The position numbers and the translations under genes were made by a program. Below the pieces are notes generated by a model that saw only the letters and a list, made by a program, of their open reading frames with translations, ran no database searches and was not told the DNA's origin. Below are positions 1-7,048 of a stretch of DNA of 7,718 nucleotides, piece after piece; position 1 is the first letter of the stretch; the number at the start of each line of letters is the position of its first letter. The stretch comes from a bacterium (GTDB lineage: Bacteria > Tectomicrobia > Entotheonellia > Entotheonellales > Entotheonellaceae), in NCBI GenBank assembly GCA_027294925.1, contig JAPULM010000030.1:1-7718 (forward strand), given 5' to 3'.

Positions 1-1
1 G

Positions 2-1789
2 GTGCTTTATAAGAATCGGCCGGCGTGCGTCGTACACGCTGGGGAGAGGCTGGAGATTGCACTCGAAGGTGGCAAGTTCCTGAAAGTGCGGCCGAAAGAC
101 ATCGCGTTGTTGCACCCTGGCCCGATACACAGCCTGGATGAGCTGCAGCCACAGGACGGCGAGGTGGAAACCGCCTGGGAATTGCTGCTAGGCAGCACGA
201 CTACCCTGGCTGAGCTCGCTGAGTTAGCCTATGGGACGTACACACCGTCTACTGCCTGGGACGCCTGGCAGTTCGTGTCCGCTGGTCTGTACTTCCGTGG
301 CACCCCCGAAGCAATCGTAGTGTCTTCACCGGAAGACGTAGAGCGGGAACGCATCGCCCGAGAAACGAAAGCGGCCGAAAAGCAAGCCTGGGAGGCGTTT
401 TTGCAGCGGGCCCGAGCTGGGCACAACGCTCCTGAGGACGCGCGCTACCTCAAGGAAGTGGAGGAGCGGGCTCTTGGGAAACGATCGGAAAGCCGTGTCT
501 TACGTGAGCTGAGTAACGCTGACAGTCCGGAAAAGGCGCACGCGCTGTTGCTCAAGCTGCACTACTGGAATCGCACGGTCAACCCGTATCCCCAACGGGC
601 GGGTATCGTGATCTCTCATCCTACCATGGAGCTCCCGTCTCTGCCTGAAGAGACACGCCTAGACCTCACCCACCTGCAAGCTTTCGCCATCGACGATGAA
701 GGCAACCAGGACCCCGACGATGCGCTCAGTTTGGCAGACAATCGTCTCTGGGTACACGTGGCTGACGTTGCCGCGCTCGTGTCTCCCGGCAGTCCCGCCG
801 ACCTTGAAGCCCGCGCCCGTGGGGCGAACCTCTACCTACCCGAGGGGACCATCACCATGCTGTCCCCCGACGTAACGTGCAAGCTGGGCTTGGGCCTGGC
901 GGAGGTCTCACCAGCTCTCTCCTTCGGCCTGGACCTCGACGCGCAGGGAAAGGTCGTGGGGGTCGAAGTCGCACTGAGTTGGGTGCGTGTGACGCGCTTG
1001 ACTTACACAGAGGTCAATGCACGGATCGAGGAGGAGCCCTTCAAAAGCCTCTACCGGCTGGCGCAGCTCTCTGAGAGCCGTCGTCAGGAAAACGGGGCAA
1101 TTTTTATCGAGCTGCCCGAGGTCAAGATACAGCTGGTCGAGGGACAGGTAACAATACAACCTTTGCCGCCGCTTAAAAGTCGTACACTCGTCAGTGAAGC
1201 CATGGTTCTGGCCGGGGAAGCCATCGCCCGTTTTGCCATCAATCGCGGCCTCCCCTTTCCCTTCACGACCCAGGTCCCGCCTGAAAACTATGAACGGCCA
1301 AAGAGCCTGGCCGAGATGTTTGCGCTCAGGCGCACCTTGAAGCGCAGTCAACAGACGAGCATTCCCTCGCCTCACGCCGGCATGGGGCTTGACGTCTACA
1401 CCCGAGCCACCAGCCCCTTGCGACGCTATCTGGATCTCGTGGTACACCAACAGCTGCGTGCCTATCTGCACAATGCAGAGACGCTGGGAGAGCAAGAGGT
1501 ACTTGAACGCGTCGGGGCAGCGGAAGCTGTCACCGGAGGTGTGCGTCAGGCCGAGCGCTTGGCGCGTAGGCACTGGACCCTGGTGTACCTCTTGGAACAC
1601 CGCGACTGGCGCGGTGCAGGGGTGGTGGTGGAGAAACGCGGTCCGCGCAGTACCGTCCTGATCCCAGGCCTCGGCTTGGAAGTCCAGATGTCCCTGTCTG
1701 AGGATGTACCTTTAGACACCACCGTGTCCCTTGCCCTGAGCGGCGTGAATCTGACCGAGCTGGAAGTCTCTTTCCAGATGAAGAACTGA
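2..1789 (+). CDS. RNase II/RNB-family 3'-5' exoribonuclease, probably 5'-partial
   Basis: The protein probably degrades single-stranded RNA 3'-to-5' in the cytoplasm, using Mg2+. The RNB domain spans about residues 225-530. Its first catalytic motif, IDDEGNQDPDDAL (230-242), puts Asp at 231, 237, 239 and 240, the same spacing as D201, D207, D209 and D210 of E. coli RNase II. The second signature, SPLRRYLDLVVHQQL, is at 471-485. A short S1-like beta-rich tail (about 536-595) follows. The N-terminal part is not a classic cold-shock domain: a small beta segment (1-40) leads into a charged helical region (110-200), as in the shorter RNB proteins of several non-enterobacterial phyla. The reading frame is open at the window edge and GTG at position 2 has no visible ribosome site, so the true start may lie a few codons upstream. 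It converges on the phosphonate operon and is probably unrelated to it. Confidence 0.9.
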   Translation: MLYKNRPACVVHAGERLEIALEGGKFLKVRPKDIALLHPGPIHSLDELQPQDGEVETAWELLLGSTTTLAELAELAYGTYTPSTAWDAWQFVSAGLYFRGTPEAIVVSSPEDVERERIARETKAAEKQAWEAFLQRARAGHNAPEDARYLKEVEERALGKRSESRVLRELSNADSPEKAHALLLKLHYWNRTVNPYPQRAGIVISHPTMELPSLPEETRLDLTHLQAFAIDDEGNQDPDDALSLADNRLWVHVADVAALVSPGSPADLEARARGANLYLPEGTITMLSPDVTCKLGLGLAEVSPALSFGLDLDAQGKVVGVEVALSWVRVTRLTYTEVNARIEEEPFKSLYRLAQLSESRRQENGAIFIELPEVKIQLVEGQVTIQPLPPLKSRTLVSEAMVLAGEAIARFAINRGLPFPFTTQVPPENYERPKSLAEMFALRRTLKRSQQTSIPSPHAGMGLDVYTRATSPLRRYLDLVVHQQLRAYLHNAETLGEQEVLERVGAAEAVTGGVRQAERLARRHWTLVYLLEHRDWRGAGVVVEKRGPRSTVLIPGLGLEVQMSLSEDVPLDTTVSLALSGVNLTELEVSFQMKN

Positions 1790-1854
1790 AGGCAAACAGC
1801 GTGAAAGTCCAGACAGCACCCAGCGCCACCACCTGACTCAAAGCACCGAGACCT

Positions 1855-1887
1855 CACCGGGACGCCGCGCCGGCAATCGGCCCGGTG
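1855..1887. terminator. GC-rich stem-loop between convergent genes, possible terminator
   Basis: CACCGGG (1855-1861) pairs perfectly with CCCGGTG (1881-1887). The 19-nt loop contains a second small hairpin, GCCG/CGGC (1864-1874). It lies in the 118-bp spacer where the RNase gene and the decarboxylase operon converge, so it could serve both strands. There is no T-run on either side, so it is not a textbook intrinsic terminator. Confidence 0.35.
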
Positions 1888-1907
1888 CCAAGTACCGACT
1901 CACCGGC

Positions 1908-2480
1908 TCACTCCCTGGTGCGGATGTTGCTGCGAAATCGGTCCCTGATTTCAGCAGGAGCGTGTGATACTCGTGGAATGCCCGCAACAGGAGCGATGGC
2001 AGCCTTGACGAGGATCAAGAAGGGGCCGGGAGCGGAAACGCACTCCGCCAGGACTTGTTCAAGGGCTTTGAGGTCATCGACGCGAACCGCATGTTTATAC
2101 CCACAGCTCTGCCCCACCTGCGCCAGGTCGACCTGGGCGCTGATAGAGGGCTGAGAACCGGTGGATTCATAGGCCTCGTTGTCTAGGATGATGTGTACCA
2201 GGTTGGCGGGACCCTCTGAGGCGATAAGCGGCAAGGTTCCCAAGCTCATCAGGGCGCTACCATCCCCTTCCAAGATGAAGACCCGTTGCTCCGGGGTGAG
2301 CAGCGCCAGCCCCAGGCCAAAAGAGGAGAGGAGACCCATGGAGCCAATCATATAGAAATTTCCGGGTCGATCGTGGCTCAGAAAGACCTCTCGGGATATC
2401 ATCCCCGTGGTGCTTAACACCAGATCATCGGTACCGATGTGCTCGAGGATGGCGACAATTGCTTTGTAACGCTCAATCAT
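1908..2480 (-). CDS. ppd: Phosphonopyruvate decarboxylase, C-terminal (TPP pyrophosphate-domain) subunit
   Basis: This 190-aa protein is the thiamine-diphosphate and Mg2+ binding half of phosphonopyruvate decarboxylase, which converts phosphonopyruvate to phosphonoacetaldehyde plus CO2. The TPP motif begins GDGSALMSLG (72-81) and ends about 28 residues later at LDN (99-101). It is followed by EAYESTGSQ (102-110), a run typical of phosphonopyruvate and sulfopyruvate decarboxylases. DRPGNFYMIGSMG (37-49) is also characteristic. A canonical enzyme is one chain of roughly 370-380 aa; here the two halves total 354 aa. The start codon overlaps the stop of the upstream subunit gene in an ATGA, and GGGAG (2488-2492) lies 7 nt ahead, so translation is probably coupled and the subunits made in equal amounts. 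Sulfopyruvate decarboxylase beta (ComE-like) is the alternative, but the adjacent PEP mutase favours the phosphonate substrate. Confidence 0.9.
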   Translation of the reverse strand: MIERYKAIVAILEHIGTDDLVLSTTGMISREVFLSHDRPGNFYMIGSMGLLSSFGLGLALLTPEQRVFILEGDGSALMSLGTLPLIASEGPANLVHIILDNEAYESTGSQPSISAQVDLAQVGQSCGYKHAVRVDDLKALEQVLAECVSAPGPFLILVKAAIAPVAGIPRVSHAPAEIRDRFRSNIRTRE

Positions 2481-2971
2481 TGTATCACTCCCGTCCGCAC
2501 CAACAGGGCCCCCGGTATCGAGCGTTCCTCGATTACGGCCAGCAGCTGGTCGAGCCCTGGCTCCGGCTGGTCCGATTCCAGGACAGCATAGGGAATGTCC
2601 AAGAGGTCAAAGATCTGCGGGGTTTTGACCCCCATGATCCAATGCTCTGGGGCATCGTTGGGCGGTCCGCCATAGCCGCGCCAGCCGACAACCAGCAGCA
2701 CGGGGATCTGGTACATTAAACTGAAGGAGGTCAGCGGGTTCACGATGTTACCGATACCGGAGTTCTGCATCATGACGCCGCCGAGTCTCCCAGTAAAATA
2801 TGCCGCGCTTGCTACGCCCAGAGCGACATCCTCACGCACGGCGGGGATATAACGAATCTCTGGGTCTTGCACCATGAGGTTGTAGGCCTTTTGGAAGGTA
2901 GAGTCAGGCACGCCGGAAAAGAAAGTCAGGCCACGCGCTTTGAACATCTGCCAAAATGCTTGTGCCTCCAT
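2477..2971 (-). CDS. ppd: Phosphonopyruvate decarboxylase, N-terminal (TPP pyrimidine-domain) subunit
   Basis: This 164-aa protein matches the pyrimidine-binding half of phosphonopyruvate and sulfopyruvate decarboxylases. Residues 45-62 (from VRED to FTGR) hold the conserved glutamate, E47, expected to activate the N1' atom of thiamine. QNSGIGNIVNPLTS (69-82) and the DAPEHWIMG run (106-114) are family signatures; the latter corresponds to the D-E-P-Q-H region of fused enzymes. It lacks the GDG...N Mg-TPP motif, which is on the next gene, so neither protein should work alone. An active site would form at the interface of the two subunits. It starts 11 nt after pepM ends, and its ribosome site GAAGGAG overlaps the pepM stop codon, which points to one transcript with coupled translation. 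It drives the unfavourable PepM equilibrium forward. Confidence 0.9.
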   Translation of the reverse strand: MEAQAFWQMFKARGLTFFSGVPDSTFQKAYNLMVQDPEIRYIPAVREDVALGVASAAYFTGRLGGVMMQNSGIGNIVNPLTSFSLMYQIPVLLVVGWRGYGGPPNDAPEHWIMGVKTPQIFDLLDIPYAVLESDQPEPGLDQLLAVIEERSIPGALLVRTGVIQ

Positions 2972-2977
2972 CCCGCT

Positions 2978-2984
2978 CTCCTTC
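2978..2984 (-). promoter_or_regulatory. Ribosome binding site of the decarboxylase N-terminal subunit, overlapping the pepM stop
   Basis: GAAGGAG on the minus strand overlaps the TGA stop of pepM and lies 6 nt before the ATG of the next gene. Ribosomes finishing pepM would stop on this site, so translational coupling is likely. Confidence 0.75.
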
Positions 2985-3987
2985 AGCGCCGGGCGTGCCC
3001 ATTGGGAGGGGCTGTGCCAGGCTGCTCTGCATGCTGGAGACGCAGGGCTTCGTCGCGTTCCCGGTCTTTATTCGTGATGTAGTCGAAACCAACGCTGGAA
3101 AAAATTTCGCCCACAGGGGCACACAAAGCGTCCACCTCTAAGCTCCGCCCGCTGGCCAAAATAGTCCAGGCCACCTGGTGCATCGCCTTATAGGCAGCCC
3201 GCAGCAGATGATTGGCGTGGATGATGATATTGAACCCACTGGCCACGAGTTCGGCTTCGGTGAGGGTGTTATACGTCGTAGGCACACAGATCAAAACGGG
3301 GCGTCGCCCCAGACGCTGACAGAGGGAGCGATAGGCCTCCGCAAAGGCGAGGATGTCCGCCGGGTCTTTCTGGTTCGAGTGGATCATGATGCCGTCGACA
3401 CCGGCCAGCATGTACTGCTCCGCCCGCTCCAGCGCATCCTGCAAGCCCTTGCCAGCAATGAGACTCTCGAGCCGAGCGATAATCATAAAGTCGTCGGTGA
3501 GGGTGATCTCTTTCCCGACTCGGATTTTGTTGGCGAAGACCATGGGGTCTTCCAGATCTTGCTTGGCGGAGGCATCGAGGCTGTTCCGTTTGGGATAGAT
3601 TTTGTCCTCAATAATCACCGCGGACACCCCGAGCCGCTCCAGATGCTTGACCAAATACGCAAACTGGGTGGGTTCGCCACCGGTGTCGCCATCGACAATG
3701 AGCGGCTTCGTCGTGACTTCGAGAATTTCATTAATGGTGTGGACGCGAGAGTCATAGCCAACAATCGAGGCATCGGGGTACCCCTTGATGGCGGAGTCGG
3801 TGAGGCTACTTTCCCACAGTCCATCAAAAATGAGGCACTCCCCATTTCTCTCCACCTGTGCATTCTCAGCGATGATGCCACTTAAGCCGCTGTGTGCTTC
3901 AAGGATACGGGCAAAGCCCTTGTCGTCGATGCACTGCCGTAGGGCTCGGAGTCGATCCCAAGGCATAATTCTACTCTCGAGTGTCAT
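2983..3987 (-). CDS. pepM: Phosphoenolpyruvate phosphomutase
   Basis: PepM (334 aa) rearranges phosphoenolpyruvate into phosphonopyruvate, forming the C-P bond; it is the committed step of most phosphonate biosynthesis. It belongs to the isocitrate lyase/PEP mutase superfamily with a TIM-barrel fold. The diagnostic EDK-X5-NS motif is EDKIYPKRNS at 127-136, which separates true mutases from related lyases and phosphonopyruvate hydrolases. Metal-site residues lie in VDGDTGG (98-104). R172 and H203 sit where R159 and H190 lie in the Mytilus enzyme. The C-terminal roughly 25 residues (RDEALRLQHAEQPG and onward) are polar and look like a disordered tail. The start was set at 3987 because a perfect AAGGAGG lies 6 nt upstream and homology begins nearby; the frame stays open for 49 more codons, but that stretch looks noncoding. 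It is the first gene of a three-gene operon. Confidence 0.95.
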   Translation of the reverse strand: MTLESRIMPWDRLRALRQCIDDKGFARILEAHSGLSGIIAENAQVERNGECLIFDGLWESSLTDSAIKGYPDASIVGYDSRVHTINEILEVTTKPLIVDGDTGGEPTQFAYLVKHLERLGVSAVIIEDKIYPKRNSLDASAKQDLEDPMVFANKIRVGKEITLTDDFMIIARLESLIAGKGLQDALERAEQYMLAGVDGIMIHSNQKDPADILAFAEAYRSLCQRLGRRPVLICVPTTYNTLTEAELVASGFNIIIHANHLLRAAYKAMHQVAWTILASGRSLEVDALCAPVGEIFSSVGFDYITNKDRERDEALRLQHAEQPGTAPPNGHARR

Positions 3988-3993
3988 AGTGAT

Positions 3994-4000
3994 CCTCCTT
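3994..4000 (-). promoter_or_regulatory. Strong Shine-Dalgarno of pepM, fixes the start
   Basis: AAGGAGG on the minus strand is followed by a 6-nt spacer and the ATG at 3987. It decides the start against the longer in-frame candidate at 4134. Confidence 0.85.
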
Positions 4001-4101
4001 CTTTGACTATATGTGTCTGAGCCAATAGGGACTTGAGCTGTTGTACAAGCCCAAAGTGGTAAGAGTCCCATGTGGGCAAAACCCAAGGCTAGGTTTTTAG
4101 T

Positions 4102-4199
4102 AATGAGATCGCCTGGTGTCGGTGGAGAGGTCAACTGGGGGGATTGAACATCCGCCTGGTGAGGTCAGAAGTCATCTCATTCTCCTCATGCACTGGGGG
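4102..4199. repeat. Short ordered direct repeats with flanking inverted arms
   Basis: Three words recur in the same order. CGCCTGGTG is at 4110-4118 and 4153-4161. AGGTCA is at 4128-4133 and 4162-4167. ACTGGGGG is at 4134-4141 and 4192-4199. An inverted pair AATGAGAT (4102-4109) and ATCTCATT (4174-4181) encloses both CGCCTGGTG copies. Spacing between the words differs in the two units, so this is either a diverged tandem duplication or a cluster of protein binding sites upstream of pepM. Confidence 0.5.
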
Positions 4200-4599
4200 C
4201 TGCAGTGACTACGCCCTCAGTCCTGGGTATACCAGCTCCCCTGCTCTCTACCCATGAGAGGAAAACTGGAACAGCAGTACACATCTACTCCGAAGGCTTT
4301 TCCCCTTCCACAGCCAACTCCCGTCAGGAGAAAACGCCCTCGACTGACTCTCCATCCCTGTCGTGTTGCAACGAGGATTGGAAGCGTAAAACACCCCACG
4401 AAATGGATCGACTATCTGTCTATCCTAGAGTGGTAACAGGGCTGAGCAGCTTCGTGAGGTTCCCACAACCGCGCCACATAGCGTTGTTGGCGGGTCAGGG
4501 GGCTTCAGTACTATGCAGGCTAGAAGCAGACGCTGGACTACATGATGGTTAAAGGTTGCGTATACTCCCCTTAATACACGACTCAATTTCCTGTGTCAA

Positions 4600-4640
4600 G
4601 CCTCGCGTGCCTTTTTTCAGGCATGTTCGTCGAGGCACGC
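4600..4640. repeat. Overlapping inverted repeats able to form alternative hairpins
   Basis: TGCCT (4608-4612) pairs with AGGCA (4619-4623) around a TTTTTC loop; one G-T pair and a C-G pair extend it. The same left arm can instead pair with a distal copy: GCGTGCC (4605-4611) with GGCACGC (4634-4640), or GCCTCG (4600-4605) with CGAGGC (4631-4636). The alternatives exclude each other. Function is unknown, and no flanking gene is close. Confidence 0.45.
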
Positions 4641-4904
4641 ATCTCAGAAAAAAACGTCAGCCCGGATTCTTCAGGCATTCCTCTACTACGACCGCCATCT
4701 ACACGCCATCTCGGACCGGACTCGCGCTTCGCGACTCAACATGGCGATAGGCATGCCGTTTTGCTATTGCCCGCCAGGGCAGAGTAGGGCATAATCGGCG
4801 CACGTCATACTTTTCCTCTTTGGTGCGTGTATGGATGGGGGAGCAAACTACAGCGGCGCTCATGGGACTGCAGAAGCTAGGCAGAATAGCCTGGAGGGAG
4901 TGCC

Positions 4905-4931
4905 TTGACATTGTGCCTCGGGCAGTATGGA
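4905..4931 (+). promoter_or_regulatory. Candidate sigma-70-type promoter for phnW
   Basis: A consensus -35 TTGACA (4905-4910) is followed after 15 nt by a weak -10-like TATGGA (4926-4931). The spacing is shorter than the usual 17 nt. Transcription would begin about 45 nt before the phnW ATG. Confidence 0.4.
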
Positions 4932-4984
4932 CACTCACCTACACGCCTCTCTCATGAAGCGGCATAGTCAGGGAAGCAAAAAGC

Positions 4985-6121
4985 ATGGAGCTGCAACAGG
5001 ATATTCCACAGAGCAAGGACAAAACGCTGTTTACCCCCGGCCCGTTGACCACCAGCCGGTATGTGAAGCAGGCCATGTTGCGCGACCTCGGGTCGCGGGA
5101 TGTTGCCTTTATCGAGTGTGTCCGTGAGATCCGTCGCAAGCTCCTCACCTTGGGTGGGGTGTCCGCAGACGCATACACGGCTATTCCGATGCAGGGCAGC
5201 GGCACGTTTGGCGTCGAATCGGTGTTTTCATCCACCGTTCCTCCGCATGGCAAGTTGCTTCTTATCATCAATGGGGCCTATGGCAAACGCATGGCGCAGA
5301 TGGCGCATGTGCTGCACCTCGCGGCGACAACTCTTACCTATGCCGAGAACCAAACGCCGGATCTCGCCGCTATTGAGTCTGCCTTGGCAGCCGATCCAAA
5401 CATTTCCGATGTTGTGATGGTGCACTGCGAAACGACCACAGGCATCCTCAATCCGCTGCGTGCGATCGGGACGATAGTGCAAAATGCGGGGCGCCGCTAC
5501 ATCGTCGATGCCATGAGCAGCTTCGGGGCCATACCCATTGATATCAAGGCGTGCGGTATCGACTACCTCATCTCGTCGGCCAACAAATGCATCGAAGGGG
5601 TCCCTGGTTTTGCCTTTGTCATCGCTCGCAAAGCAGCCCTACTGGCCACGGAAGGATACGCACGCAGCCTTAGCCTCGATCTCTTAGCGCAGTGGAAGGG
5701 TCTTGAGGCAGATGGACAGTTTCGTTTCACGCCCCCAACCCATGCGTTGGTAGCGTTCCATCAGGCTTTGTTAGAATTGGAGGCTGAAGGGGGTGTCGAA
5801 GGTCGGGCGCAGCGCTATCGCACGAATTACGAAACATTGATCGATGGCATGCGCACCCTGGGCTTCCAGGAATACCTCAAACCGGAAGACACGAGCTATA
5901 TCATCACAACGTTTCATTTTCCTCCCGATCCACACTTTCGCTTCGAGGAATTTTACCGACGCCTCCATGACAAGGGCTACGCTATCTATCCTGGGAAAGT
6001 CAGCGATGCCGCGTGCTTTCGCATTGGTACTATCGGTCGTATTTTCGCCTCTGATGTCCGCGCTCTGTTGGCCGGCATAGGCGATACGCTCGTGGAAATG
6101 GGCGTGGAAAAAATGGCATGA
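4985..6121 (+). CDS. phnW: 2-aminoethylphosphonate:pyruvate transaminase
   Basis: This PLP-dependent class V (fold type I) aminotransferase interconverts AEP plus pyruvate with phosphonoacetaldehyde plus alanine. At 378 aa it is close to the usual family length. Signatures include [11 protein letters not shown] (15-25) near the N-terminus, [11 protein letters not shown] for cofactor phosphate (69-79), D175 in YIVDAMSS for the pyridine nitrogen, K201 in SSANKCIEG for the Schiff base, and R346 in CFRIGTIGR for substrate binding. These match D168, K194 and R340 of the Salmonella enzyme with near-constant offset. The family is best known from AEP breakdown with PhnX, but no phnX is present and pepM/ppd lie divergently next door, so the synthetic direction is likely. 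A weak AGGGAA (4970-4975) precedes the ATG by 9 nt. It is transcribed separately from pepM. Confidence 0.93.
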   Translation: MELQQDIPQSKDKTLFTPGPLTTSRYVKQAMLRDLGSRDVAFIECVREIRRKLLTLGGVSADAYTAIPMQGSGTFGVESVFSSTVPPHGKLLLIINGAYGKRMAQMAHVLHLAATTLTYAENQTPDLAAIESALAADPNISDVVMVHCETTTGILNPLRAIGTIVQNAGRRYIVDAMSSFGAIPIDIKACGIDYLISSANKCIEGVPGFAFVIARKAALLATEGYARSLSLDLLAQWKGLEADGQFRFTPPTHALVAFHQALLELEAEGGVEGRAQRYRTNYETLIDGMRTLGFQEYLKPEDTSYIITTFHFPPDPHFRFEEFYRRLHDKGYAIYPGKVSDAACFRIGTIGRIFASDVRALLAGIGDTLVEMGVEKMA

Positions 6122-6169
6122 GCCGTGTCACAAGACGTCTTAGGCCGCCCTGCATGTGCTATACTGGAG
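6122..6169. other. Short convergent spacer between phnW and methyltransferase
   Basis: The 48-bp gap contains a perfect 10-bp palindrome AAGACGTCTT (6132-6141). No hairpin with a T-run is visible, so no intrinsic terminator is called for either gene. Confidence 0.5.
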
Positions 6170-6997
6170 TTATGCGTCCTTGACGGCAACGAAATACCCC
6201 CACCCAATTTTGCCGGCATTGCCCGCCCGCGACCAGTAACTCCAGATGTTGTAGTTATGCTGGATCGTCACTGCATCAATGTCGGCGGCAATCTCGCTAC
6301 GTTTTTCTTCGACGCGTTTGGTGACGGCGGCGAAGTGCGGAGCGATGTATTCGGACCAGTCTACGTAGCGCTCGAGGTGGAACCCGCAGGCCTCAAGCGC
6401 TTGCTTATACTCTGCCGCGTGCCACAGATCGTCAGAACCATGGCGGGCCGCAATGCGGTTGTGTTCTTCGGGAGAAAGCAACTCTTTGCGGACCAGCTGG
6501 TCTGATAAGACCACCTTCCCCGCCGGTTTGAGGACACGGTAGGCTTCCCGAAATACTTGATGCTTGTTGGTTGAATGGGTAATAGCCTCTTGACACCACC
6601 AATAGTCAAACGTGGCATCATCATACGTGAGATCATGATAGTCGGCCCAGGCAAAGCTCACGAGATGGTCGAGTCCTGTGGATTGCAACAACTCCTCAGC
6701 TTTTTTGAGCTGCTGGTGTGAGTAGTTGGTCGCCACGACTTTGCAACCGTATTCCTTGGTGAGGAAACGGGCCATAGCGCCAAAGCCACAGCCGACTTCA
6801 AGAATGACGTCATTTGGGGTGAAACCCAGCGGTGCAGACATCTGCTGTTTCGCACGCAACATGGCGTCTTCCATGGGTTCGTCCGGGGAGGTATAGATGC
6901 CAAAGTGAATGTTCTCTCCCCAGATCGCTTGATAGAGCTTGTCCGCACTGTGGTCATCGTAGATAAAGTCGTAGTGGACGAGTGCATCGTCGGCCAT
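6170..6997 (-). CDS. SAM-dependent methyltransferase, sarcosine/dimethylglycine N-methyltransferase-like
   Basis: This 275-aa class I methyltransferase has motif I LEVGCGFGAMARF (66-78), an acidic/aromatic region with CQEAITHS (135-142) and RVLKPAGKVVLSD (154-166). The N-terminal segment from YDDHSADK through LYQAIWGENIHFGIY (13-35) closely resembles the start of glycine-betaine-forming sarcosine/dimethylglycine N-methyltransferases, which carry a similar F/Y-x-x-x-W-G...I-H-x-G-L-Y block. The likely chemistry is therefore methyl transfer to a small amine. Next to AEP-forming genes, AEP or a derivative is a plausible acceptor; this is inference, and a betaine or another small-molecule substrate remains possible. 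The start at 6997 is fixed by AAGGAG 8 nt upstream; a 62-codon upstream extension lacks support. It converges on phnW with a 48-bp gap and diverges from a second methyltransferase. Confidence 0.88.
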   Translation of the reverse strand: MADDALVHYDFIYDDHSADKLYQAIWGENIHFGIYTSPDEPMEDAMLRAKQQMSAPLGFTPNDVILEVGCGFGAMARFLTKEYGCKVVATNYSHQQLKKAEELLQSTGLDHLVSFAWADYHDLTYDDATFDYWWCQEAITHSTNKHQVFREAYRVLKPAGKVVLSDQLVRKELLSPEEHNRIAARHGSDDLWHAAEYKQALEACGFHLERYVDWSEYIAPHFAAVTKRVEEKRSEIAADIDAVTIQHNYNIWSYWSRAGNAGKIGWGYFVAVKDA

Positions 6998-7005
6998 AAT
7001 ATTTT

Positions 7006-7011
7006 CTCCTT
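7006..7011 (-). promoter_or_regulatory. Shine-Dalgarno that sets the methyltransferase start
   Basis: AAGGAG on the minus strand lies 8 nt before the ATG at 6997. It supports the 275-aa form over the longer open frame beginning at 7183. Confidence 0.8.
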
Positions 7012-7048
7012 TTGTATGTAGTCTTGTTCGTCTGTCTTGGCGCCGTGT

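Larger units (their letters stand above)
3988..4984. other. Divergent intergenic region (about 1 kb) between pepM and phnW, no convincing gene
   Basis: Open frames here reach at most 115 codons (4205-4552, +), with low-complexity or Cys/Ser/Arg-rich translations, no recognised domain and no good ribosome site. The region carries short repeats near the pepM end (4102-4199), a small palindrome GGTATACC (4226-4233), overlapping hairpins at 4600-4640, direct CGCCATCT copies (4693-4700, 4704-4711), a small TGCCC/GGGCA hairpin (4768-4781) and a candidate phnW promoter (4905-4931). It may be a decayed gene or inserted element, or an unusually long shared control region; the sequence alone does not decide. 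Confidence 0.6.

Noticed and set aside
908..1600. 230-codon antisense frame inside the RNase gene
   Set aside because: It is a shadow of a GC-rich coding sequence; the plus-strand frame has clear RNB catalytic motifs.
3178..3885. 235-codon antisense frame inside pepM
   Set aside because: It is a mirror of the PepM coding frame, which carries the EDK-X5-NS signature; the antisense translation has no domain.
3988..4134. 49-codon in-frame N-terminal extension of PepM
   Set aside because: A perfect AAGGAGG sits 6 nt before the internal ATG at 3987, homology begins close after it, and the extension's translation is not PepM-like.
4223..4235. CTGGGTATACCAG palindrome as an insertion end or operator
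   Set aside because: It is short, isolated, has no matching partner in the window and is not near a gene start.
4205..4552. 115-codon open frame in the long spacer
   Set aside because: There is no ribosome site, no recognisable domain, and the composition is unlike the real genes nearby. It could be a decayed fragment, but I cannot support a gene or pseudogene call.
4699..4938. 79-codon minus-strand open frame ahead of phnW
   Set aside because: It overlaps the candidate phnW promoter, has no ribosome site, and shows no recognisable motif.
6132..6141. Palindrome AAGACGTCTT as a terminator between phnW and the methyltransferase
   Set aside because: A 10-bp palindrome without a loop cannot form a useful hairpin, and no T-run follows.
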